Origin: DAOUKH01 sp965207995
Lineage (GTDB): Bacteria > Chloroflexota > Dehalococcoidia > SHYB01
Direction: 5' to 3'
DNA length: 64,000 bases
Assembly: GCA_965207995.1 (NCBI GenBank)
Contig: OZ242299.1
Location: 1,364,001-1,428,000, forward strand
In this document: positions 61,101 to 64,000 of the stretch, piece after piece
How the letters are laid out: each line of letters starts with the position of its first letter
Position numbering within the stretch: position 1 is the first letter of the stretch
The notes under the pieces: generated by a model
Told to the model about the DNA's origin: nothing
Seen by the model: the letters and a program-made list of their open reading frames with translations, nothing else
The model's database searches: none
Position numbers and translations under genes: made by a program

Positions 61101-64000
61101 CGCCGCCCTGGGCGTTGGAGAGGGTGACGGTGAATTTTTCGGCGGGCTCGATTCTGGTGTCGGCGAGGGTGCTGACCGTCACCGTCTTGGTGTTCTCGGT
61201 GGGGGTGAAGGTGATGGTCTGGTCCACCGCCGTGTAGTCCTGTCCGGCGGTGGCGAGGTCGTCGGCGGCCCCGGTCTTGAAGCGCACTGTGACATTGGTG
61301 GTGCGGCTGCCTTCTATCTGGATGGTGTATGTGGCGTCATTTCCTTCTGTGACCGATGTCGGCGCGGTCTCGAAGGAGATCACCGGCGCCGGCTGGGTGA
61401 CATTGGAAAGGGTGATGTCCGCCGAGCTCACCGGCCGCGCCCCGGACTCGCCCGAAACGGTGATGGTTTCGTCGGCCTCCTGCACATTGTCGTCGACCGG
61501 CGTGATGGTCAGGGTTGCCGTGACGGCGGTCTCACCCTTGGGAATGGTGATGCTTGCCAGCCCCGTCGCCGTGTAGTCCGCCGGGTCCAACGCGGTCCCG
61601 CCCAAAGTCAGGTCCACCACCGTGTCCGTGGCCCGCGCCGCGCTCATGGTCGCCGTCACCGTCACATCGGTGGCGCCGGCGTTCTCGGCGATGGTGTCGG
61701 GGCTGGCCGAGAGGGTGATGGCTTCCGGATCGCCGATGGTGAGCACGGCCTCGGTGAAGGTCGCGCCGGGCGCCGTCGCCGTATAGGCAATTGTCTCGTT
61801 TGGCTCATCCAAGTCGTCGGAGCAAATGTGGAAGGTCACGGTCGTCGATGCGCTGGACTCGCCCGGAGCGATGCGCACATCCGTGGGAAGTGAGCGCATA
61901 AAGTAGTCGACATTCCGCCCGGTGTCGCAGGACCCTCCTCCCCCCTTTGTGAAGTCGGTGCCGTTGGTGGCGGTTTGTGGGGTGACGGTGGCCACGCTCC
62001 AATCGACCGTGTGATCGCCCTCTGTGCCGTCCCGGGTCGCCGTGAGGGTGACGACGAAGTCAGCCCCCTCCTGGACGTACTCAGGGTCGAACGAGAGGGT
62101 GATGTGGGCGCCGAAACCGGCGTCTTTCGCGATGGTCGCCGTCGCGCTCGCCGGGTCCACCGTCACGAGGCCCGCAAGGTCGCCGCCCACGGCCCCGAGG
62201 GTGACGGTGAACGTCTCCGCAGGCTCCAGAGTGGTATCGTCTGCGATGGGGATGCTGATGGTCTGCGTCGCCCCCGCCGCCGAGTCCGCCGCGAAGGTCA
62301 CCGTTCCCGACGTCGCGCTCAAATCGGCCGCGACCGCCGTGTCGGTTGCCAGCGGCGCGCTCCACGGGACGGTGACTTCCTTGGCGATGGCCGCGCTCAG
62401 CGTCACCGTGAACGCCGCGTTCTCCCCCTCCGCAACCTCCGCCGTCGGCCCGCTGATGCCCACCGTCGCAGTATCGTTGTCCGTCAGGGTGATCGTGTCT
62501 GGGGAGACGGTGAAGCGCTTGTAGCTCCCGGTGACCTCGATGCTCTCGTCGCCCTCCGCTGTCTCGTCCTCCACGGGCGTGATGGTCAACGTTCCCTCTG
62601 CGCTCGTCTGCCCCTTGGGGATGGTGATGCTCGCCAGCGCCGTCGCCGAGTAGTCCGCCGGGGCCGCCGCCGTCCCGCCCAGCGCCAGGACCACCACCGT
62701 GTCCGTGGCCAGCGCCGCGTTCAGCGTCGCCGATACCGTCACCTCGGTCGCCCCGGCATCCTCGCCTATCGTGTCCGGGCTGGCCGAGAGGGTGATGCTG
62801 TTGCGCTCACCGGTGGTCCCCGTGCCGGTCTCCGACCAGGGGCTGAATCGCACAGTCGAGGCCATGATGGGCTCGCCCGGATAATCGTTGTCGATGACGG
62901 TAACGACCACGCTGCCCACGGTCAGCCCCGCGGCCGTGCCGGAGAGGATGATCGTCTCGCTCCCCTCCTGCTCGCCGTCGGTCGTCACTAACAGGCGCAG
63001 CTCCACCGTCCCGCTGGTCGCGCCGTCGGCAATGGTAATGGTCGGGGCGGGTGGGACAGACCTGTAATCGGCGTCTATGATGGCCGTGCCGGAAAATGCC
63101 AGGGCAACCGTCACCTCGCCGGACGTTCCCTGCCGGGTCGCCGTGACGTTGACGTAGTAGGATTGCGTGCTCTCGCGAAGAGAGGCCTTGTCCACGCTGA
63201 GGAAGATGTCCGCTGGTGGGCCTACGTTGACCACCGCGCGCACTTGCGCCTCGTACGTGGTGGTCGCATCCAGGTCCGGCAGGGTCGCGCTTGCCGCAGA
63301 GGCCGGCAGTGTGCCGCTGTAGGGCGTCCACTCGGTATCGCCCTGCTTGCGGTACCGGACTTGGTAGCCCGTGAGGGTCAGGCCGTTGGCGTCGGCCGCC
63401 GTCCAGGAGGCGTCCAGCCCGGGATTCCCCGTCTCGCTGGACGTTTCGGGCGCCAGGGTGGGCCTGCCGGGCGCCCCGGGCTTCACCTGCGTCACGAAGA
63501 TGCGCACCTGTATGGCGGCGTTCTGGTCCCCCACACGGTAGCGCACCTCTCCGCTGTAGAACTGTTTGCTTTCCTGCCCTTCCATGGCCTCCCGGTGGGA
63601 GTCGACCACCGAGGCGTCGATCACCGCCCCCTCCGCCACGCTGATCTGGCCCGTCGCGGAATTGATCGCGAACAGCCCAGATTCCACGATGTTGCCCGCG
63701 AGGCTATAGACCAGCGCCGTGCCGCCGTAGGGCGTGCCGGTCACCGGGTCGCCCACCGCCGTGCCCGCGGGGGAGAATTCGACGATGCTGCGCTCCGCAC
63801 TTGCCGTGATGGTGAAAATCGCCGTGCGCCGGACTTCCCCGCCGTAGGGGTCGATCGCCGTAAGAGTCACCGTGGCCGATCCCTGGTTGAGCCCGGTCAA
63901 CTGCAGGCGGGCGCTTCCCCCCGCGCCGGAGAGGCTGGTCCCCAGCAGCCCAGGGGGCCCGGTGGTGGCCGTGTAGGTCAGCGCGTCGCCGTCCACGTCC
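43153..64000 (-). CDS. Giant Calx-beta repeat surface protein (5' end beyond window)
   Basis: One frame is open for at least 6949 codons and continues past the window edge, so the N-terminus and signal peptide are not seen. The visible start has a cadherin/Ig-like domain (DVDGDALTYT), a cadherin-like segment (LFAINSATGQISV) and an FN3 domain. About fifty Calx-beta-like units of roughly 120 residues follow. Three kinds alternate, marked by STVDEGDATTNYTVSLSP...TITDDD, ITLSASPNSLGEDD...TITLTDD, and ELSIAGP.SNV.EGSDATF. The C-terminus has about 200 Pro/Thr-rich residues (43330-43925), one long hydrophobic segment and a basic tail. The protein should therefore stay in the membrane with a stalk crossing the envelope. 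Acidic loops suggest Ca2+-dependent stiffness. Role inferred: adhesion, prey or host contact, or aggregation. Confidence 0.9.
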   Translation of the reverse strand, partial: DVDGDALTYTATTGPPGLLGTSLSGAGGSARLQLTGLNQGSATVTLTAIDPYGGEVRRTAIFTITASAERSIVEFSPAGTAVGDPVTGTPYGGTALVYSLAGNIVESGLFAINSATGQISVAEGAVIDASVVDSHREAMEGQESKQFYSGEVRYRVGDQNAAIQVRIFVTQVKPGAPGRPTLAPETSSETGNPGLDASWTAADANGLTLTGYQVRYRKQGDTEWTPYSGTLPASAASATLPDLDATTTYEAQVRAVVNVGPPADIFLSVDKASLRESTQSYYVNVTATRQGTSGEVTVALAFSGTAIIDADYRSVPPAPTITIADGATSGTVELRLLVTTDGEQEGSETIILSGTAAGLTVGSVVVTVIDNDYPGEPIMASTVRFSPWSETGTGTTGERNSITLSASPDTIGEDAGATEVTVSATLNAALATDTVVVLALGGTAAAPADYSATALASITIPKGQTSAEGTLTITPVEDETAEGDESIEVTGSYKRFTVSPDTITLTDNDTATVGISGPTAEVAEGENAAFTVTLSAAIAKEVTVPWSAPLATDTAVAADLSATSGTVTFAADSAAGATQTISIPIADDTTLEPAETFTVTLGAVGGDLAGLVTVDPASATATIAKDAGFGAHITLSFDPEYVQEGADFVVTLTATRDGTEGDHTVDWSVATVTPQTATNGTDFTKGGGGSCDTGRNVDYFMRSLPTDVRIAPGESSASTTVTFHICSDDLDEPNETIAYTATAPGATFTEAVLTIGDPEAITLSASPDTIAENAGATDVTVTATMSAARATDTVVDLTLGGTALDPADYTATGLASITIPKGETAVTATLTITPVDDNVQEADETITVSGESGARPVSSADITLSNVTQPAPVISFETAPTSVTEGNDATYTIQIEGSRTTNVTVRFKTGAADDLATAGQDYTAVDQTITFTPTENTKTVTVSTLADTRIEPAEKFTVTLSNAQGGGGPAPVIRDGTKTTTINDVFTDDDAYPDSYTLTATPISVGEGDGGTQITFTATLEDEGTFPYPVDVIVYVEGKTGKKGTADLNEDYTVAGSHGAFLVFSIDPRDDSGTGTLTLTPVDDSVVEREETVVFTSAAGGGLTTSDTPTVTLTDNEIATSITLSVSPSVLREGSSDQATDVTVTATLDSDATLSVPIEVTVSLEDGTAKGEDYSKATATVIIDEGETSGSGSLKVTVTGDDKSEPDETLNVTGTAKGFTVHPAKLTILDDDSTGRGNNISLTVSPSRVREDAGATVLSVTASLHGKDALQQDAVINLSLADGTATLAGGDYSAATGTVTIPAGQLYGTANFTFTPTNDAVVEGDETVLLNGALQGVNVAPAAVTIINSSHADLSISGPSAAVAEGASATFTVTLSAAVAEQVSVAWSAAPNTAVAADYSPAGGSVTFPAGSAAGATRTFTVQMTDDALSEPLENFTVELGTVTSSVSAFVAPKPGSFIADAYIAESDPITVSITGPSTVDEGDATTAYTVSLSGGTPTADLTVDYSTSDGTAEAGEDYDAPSDTFTFKPTAADAQTFTVQTTEDTTDESDETFTVTISNPSGGGGPAPSLGTSSVTTTITDDDAATGITLSADPDTLEEDQESAETVTVTAKLNGATRTEATVVTIGTLAGSATAGTGKDYTATTLASITIPANSSSGTGTLTITPIDDKVVEGNETIIIPGTTSTEVGLTVGSATITLKDLNGNTKDDPEDMDSTDLRITGPTSNVAEGGNAVFTVTLSEAVAAQVQVAWSAPLAADAAEGADLSATSGTVTFAANSAAGATQTITITATDDMLSEAAESFTVTLGAITTSLPSTQVVVKSDENSATATIAASDPITVNISGPSTVDEGDATTVYTVSLSPSDVTPTDDLKVDYATANGTATAGSDYTAKSGMLTFTQADHADKTFTVQTTEDSVDESDETFTVTISSPSGGGATPTLGTSSVTTTITDDEAAPTGITLSANPNTLGEDDSATSITITATLGGSTLPSDTVVTIGTLAGTATKDTDYTATSLVSITIPANTSSGTGTLTITPTDDSVVEGDETITIPGTTTVGLTVTSATITLTDDDKSTTDDPSDKDGAELSISGPASSVAEGSDATFTVTLSAAVAAQVTVAWSAPLGTDAAEGADLGTTSGTVTFAANSAAGATQTITITATDDALSETAESFTVTLGAITSTLSSQISLKNGASSAQATIAASDPITVSITGPSTVDEGDTTTNYTVSLSPTGVTPTSDLTVSYATSDGTATAGTDYTAKSETLTFSRTAAGPQTFTLQTTEDTFDEGTGETFTVTISSPSGGGGPAPSLGTAKSVTTTITDDDDALTGIALMVNPTSVGEDDAKTEFTVTASLGGTTTRPSDTVVTLTLGGTAGSSDYTVNKSLSSISIPANSTSGTGTLELTPTDDTIVEGDETITISGTTTVTGLTVTSATITLTDDNGSTSDPGEEDDKDGAELSISGPASSVAEGSDATFTVTLSAAVAAQVTVAWSAPLGTDAAEGADLGTTSGTVTFAANSAAGATQTITITATDDALSETAESFTVTLGTITSTVSSQISLKNGASSAQATISESDPITVEINGPATVDEGDATTSYTVSLSPSGVTPTADFTVSYATANGTATAGTDYTAKSETLTFSPTAAGPQTFTVQTTEDTIDEGNGETFTVTISSPSGGGGPAPSLATTRSVTTTITDDDAAPTGITLSASPNSLGEDDAATPVTVTATLDGDSTRTSPTVVTIGTLAGTATKDTDYTATSLATITIPANTSSGTGTLTVTPTDDQVVEGDETIVISGTTTTQVGLDVSDATITLTDDNGSTSDPGEEDDKDSAELSIAGPASNVTEGSDATFTVTLSKAVAVQVQVAWSAPLGTDAAEAADLGATSGTVTFAANSSAGATQTITIAATDDALSETAESFTVTLGAITSTLSSQISLKNGASSGTATIAQSDPITVSITGPSTVDEGDATTNYTVSLSPTGVTPTADLTVSYATSDGTATAGTDYTAKSETLTFSPTAAGPQTFTVQTTEDTIDESDETFTVTISSPSGGGGPTPTLGTSSVSTTITDDDAAPTGITLSASPNSLGEDDSATSVTVTATMIGSTLPSETVVTIGTLAGSATKDTDYTATSLASITIPANTSSGTGTITITPTDDQVVEGDETITIPGTTTVSGLNVTSATITLTDDNGSTSDPGEEDDKDSAELSIAGPTSNVSEGSDATFTVTLSAAVSKEVTVAWAATGNTDDYSPTSGTVTFAAGSAAGATEDIDITTTDDALSETAESFTVTLGAITSTLSSQISLKDGAKAATATISESDPITVSISGPSTVDEGDETTAYTVSLSPTGVTPTSDLTVSYATANGTATAGSDYTAKSGTLTFAQADHADKTFTVQTTEDTIDEGSGETFTVTISSPTGGGGPAPSLATTKSVTTTITDDDDAPTGITLSASPNSLGEDDSATSVTVTATMNGSTLPSDTVVTIGTLAGTATKDSDYTVTTSLASITIPANSGSGTGMLTITPTDDQVVEGDETITIPGTTTVSGLSVTSATITLTDDNGSTSDPGEEDDKDSAELSIAGPTSNVSEGSDATFTVTLSAAVSKEVTVAWAATGNTDDYSPTSGTVTFAAGSAAGATEDIDITTTDDALSETAESFTVTLGAITSTLSSQISLKDGAKAATATISESDPITVSISGPSTVDEGDTTTAYTVSFSPTGVTPTSDLTVSYATSNGTATAGSDYTDTSGTLTFTSTAAGSQTFTVQTTEDTFDETDETFMVTISSPSGGGGPAPALGTAKSVTTTITDDDDALSSITLSASPNSLGEDDAATPVTVTATLDGGTTRPSETVVTIGTLAGTATKDTDYTATSLATITIPANSSEGTGTLTITPTDDQVVEGDETITIPGTTTTQVGLDVSDATITLTDDDKSTTTPGDKDGAELSIAGPTSNVSEGSDATFTVTLSAAVAKEVTVAWTATGNTDDYSPTSGTVTFAANSSAGATQTITITTTDDALSETAESFTVTLGTITSTVSSQISLKSGAKAATATIAASDAITINISGPSAVDEGDTTTTYTVSLSPSGVTPTSDLTVSYATSDGTATAGTDYTAKSSTLTFTNAAAGSQTFTVQTTEDTIDEGTGETFTVTISSPSGGGGPTPSLATSKSVTTTITDDDDAPTGITLSASPNSLGEDDSATSITITATLGGSTLPSETVVTIGTLAGTATKDTDYTATSLASITIPANSSEGTGTLTITPTDDQVVEGDETITIPGTTTVSGLNVTSATITLTDDDKSTTTPGDKDGAELSIAGPAANVSEGSDATFTVTLSAAVSKEVTVAWAATGNTDDYSPTSGTVTFAAGSAAGATEDIDIAATDDALSETAESFTVTLGTITSTVSSQISLKNGAKAATATIAASDPITINISGPSAVDEGDATTNYTVSLSPSGVTPTADLTVSYGTSNGTATAGKDYTAKSGTLTFTSTAAGSQTFTVQTTEDTIDEGTGETFTVTISSPSGGGGPAPSLATTKSVTTTITDDDDVSDISLSVSPNSLKENAEATSITVTATLDSGTRANATVVTISALGGTATKDTDYTVTTALASVTIPANAANGIGTLTIDPTDDGTVEGNETITVSGTATDMTVSSADITLTDHATSQRLDGAKLSIAGPSSSVAEGSDASFTVTLSKAVAAEVQVAWSAPLGTDAAVAADLGATSGTVTFAANSAAGATQTISVTATDDQLSETAESFTVTLGTVTSTLSSQVSVDTSAGSATATIATSDPITISISGPTGEVTEGGAGTYTVSLSGVTPTADLTVDYATADGTAVAGSDYTDTSGTLTFTQTDAGDKTFTVQTTEDILAENTENFTASISNPTGGGGPTPSLGTSSSATTTIRDNDGEILSPSIPASVDIRLTVDPISVNEGDGETTFTVTATHDAGSTRSEATEITLSLGGTADSSDYTGPTEASVTIPAGQPSGSDNLVLTLIDDDISEGDETILVGGSFEALKIGPALITISDNESTYLSIAGPAADVQEGATASFTVTLSQTVAADVTVAWSVATDTAVAADLGATSGSVTFPANSAAGATQTITVAVTDDDLSEGSETFSVALGADSGDQADTVWVKTTAGSATATIAESDPITVSISGPSTVDEGDAATYTVSLSPSGVTPTADLTVNYATADGTATAGSDYTAKSGTLTFTQAAAGSQTFTVQTTENIRAERVETFTVTISSPSGGGGRAPTLGTSSVTTTIADDDATSDPPNDGRPGSIGATDIWLSVAPDSVDEGAGVTTFTVTATYYSGMMRSEDVEIELTLAGTADDSDYTAPSQASVTIPARQPSGSDTLTLTLTDDNLTEGDETIIVGGRSGELRITSTVIVINDDEATYLSIAGPAADVQEGANASFTVTLSRNVAEEVTVAWSDAPRTAQTSDYTDSSGTVTFPANSGAGATQTFTIATTQDTLSESAETFDAVLGAVSGDGADGVYVKTTAASATATIAESDPITVTISGPSTVDEGDATTNYTVSLSPSGVTPTSDLTVSYATSNGTATAGSDYTAKSGTLTFTNAAPGAQTFTVQTTEDTIDESGETFTVTLSSPSGGGGPAPTLATSSSVTTTITDDDAAPTGITLTASPSSLGEDDSATSITVTATLNGSTLPSDTVVTIGTLAGTATKDTDYTATSLAGITIGANSSTGTGTITITPTDDQVVEGDETISIPGTTTVSGLGVTAATVTLTDDDKSTTAPGDKDSAELSITGPTANVAEGSDATFTVTLSKSVAKSVTVAWSAPLAADTAEAADLGTTSGTVTFAANSAAGATQTITIRATDDALSETAEGFTVTLGAITSTLSSQVSLKNGASAATATISESDPITVSISGPSTVDEGDATRNYTVSLSPSGVTPTSDLTVSYATSNGTATAGSDYTAKAGTLTFTNAAAGAQTFTVQTTQDTIDESGETFTVTISSPSGGGGPAPTLGTSSSKTTTITDDDDAPTGITLSASPSSLGEDDSATSVTVTATLNGSTLPSDTVVTIGIAGTATKDTDYTATSLAGITIGANSSTGTGTITITPTDDQVVEGDETISIPGTTTVSGLGVTAATVTLTDDDKSTTAPGDKDSAELSITGPTANVAEGSDATFTVTLSKSVAKDVTVAWSAPLAADTAEAADLGTTSGTVTFAANSAAGATQTITIRATDDALSETAEGFTVTLGAITSTLSSQVSLKNGASSAQATIAQSDPITINISGPSTVDEGDATTNYTVSLSPSGVTPTSALTVSYATSNGTATAGSDYTAKAGTLTFTNAAAGPQTFTVQTTQDTIDEGAGESFTVTISSPSGSGGPAPTVDTSSSVTTTIEDDDDASDISLSVNPNSLREDDDATSVTVTATLNGATLPGATVVTISALGGTATKDTDYTVTTTLASVTIPANASNGTGTLTIDPTNDDTVEGSETITVSGTTTVSLTVSSAEITLTDHAQNQQLDGAALSISGPASSVSEGAEAVFTVTLSKQVAAEVQVAWSAPLGTDAAVAADLSATSGTVTFTANSAAGATQTISITATDDVLSEPAESFTVTLGTITSTLSSQLSVDTSAGSATATIAASDPITVSISGPSSVNEGDTTTAYTVSLLPSGVTPTEDLTVSYTTADGTATAGSDYTPTSGALTFTGTAAGPQTFTVSTTEDPVDEGTGENFTVSISSPSGGGGPTPTLGTSSITTTIADDDTSGDPPPPPPRGPPPPPPPAPTPTPPPTTPTPAPPGTPTPEPPGTPTPEPPGTPTPEPTPTSTPEPPRTSTPEPPRTPTPEPPRTPTPEPLAPPAPTPPVPHAPAPHAPPSEATPTPSPTPPSGPTPTPGPTPTPSPTPSPGSTPVPDSTPTPIPTPPSGPTPTPDSTPTPSPTPPPGSTPPPDSTPTPSPAPPSGSGFTPPWDTTSALVESPGFSLSWLIPLPWLILAALLARPIVSFILIWKRKNTTPKHEDLVISLD
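44800..59500. repeat. About 1.09-kb tandem super-repeats inside the giant gene
   Basis: The same landmark (codons for TLAGTATKDTDY or its variants) recurs near 44870, 45965, 47060, 50300, 51385, 52470, 53575, 54665, 55775, 57990 and 59090, a spacing of about 1085-1110 bp or multiples. Each super-repeat encodes three Calx-beta-like units. Two diverged units (about 47600-49600) split the array. Some neighbours share long stretches with no differences, for example 52946-53407 with 54044-54505. Confidence 0.85.

Overview
The window is GC-rich and reads as a chromosomal segment of an uncultivated Chloroflexota-like bacterium, possibly of the SAR202/Dehalococcoidia type. The reasons are the many lipoproteins with Pro-Thr-rich (TPTPAP-type) stalks, the flavin-dependent oxidoreductases, amidohydrolases and SnoaL-like proteins, and the very large Calx-beta/SwmB surface proteins. 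This assignment is inference from gene content; no marker gene is present. Nothing looks like phage, plasmid, IS element or CRISPR.

Layout. (1) 1-11384, minus strand: three large secreted SwmB/Ig-like/FN3 surface-protein genes in tandem; the leftmost runs off the window. Each is preceded by a copy of one regulatory cassette: an array of 11-bp-phased repeats like an OmpR/PhoB-family operator, a -10 about 9 bp away, and a G-tract (C-tract in the transcript) of variable length in the leader. The middle copy also carries the first six codons of the divergent transporter gene that follows the last copy, so the locus grew by duplication. (2) 11730-13499, plus: an NCS2-type nucleobase transporter homologue fused to an ATPase-like cytoplasmic tail. 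(3) 25776-13527, minus: a compact biosynthetic operon of a 3399-residue type I PKS (KS-AT-DH-MT-ER-KR-ACP-KS-decayed AT), a discrete ACP, a phosphopantetheinyl transferase and an alpha/beta hydrolase. The fully reducing, C-methylating module predicts a methyl-branched fatty-acid-like chain. An OYE/dienoyl-CoA-reductase-type flavoenzyme lies just upstream on the same strand.

(4) 28085-34210, plus: membrane and envelope genes (DUF4386-like membrane protein, NTF2-like lipoprotein, YbaY/YscW-type lipoprotein, GPP34 protein, LppX/LprG-like plus PPC lipoprotein, a small four-helix membrane protein, a SnoaL-like protein). (5) 34271-36499, minus: a lipoprotein on a 17-unit PT stalk with an HEXXH metallopeptidase-like domain. 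(6) 36620-36694: tRNA-Gly(CCC) with a near-consensus promoter. (7) 36704-42902: a mixed-strand group of small-molecule enzymes (LLM flavin oxidoreductase, SnoaL-like, EthD-like, two amidohydrolases, SDR). (8) 43153-64000, minus: a single open frame of at least 6949 residues, a giant Calx-beta repeat protein with a proline-rich stalk and C-terminal membrane anchor, also running off the window.

Overall the segment is dominated by cell-surface architecture (four giant adhesin-like proteins and several stalked lipoproteins) around a lipid-like PKS operon. The most notable signals are the triplicated surface-gene promoter cassette with variable homopolymer leaders, the PKS whose second AT has lost both its nucleophile and its histidine-bearing subdomain, and the giant repeat gene showing recent sequence homogenisation.
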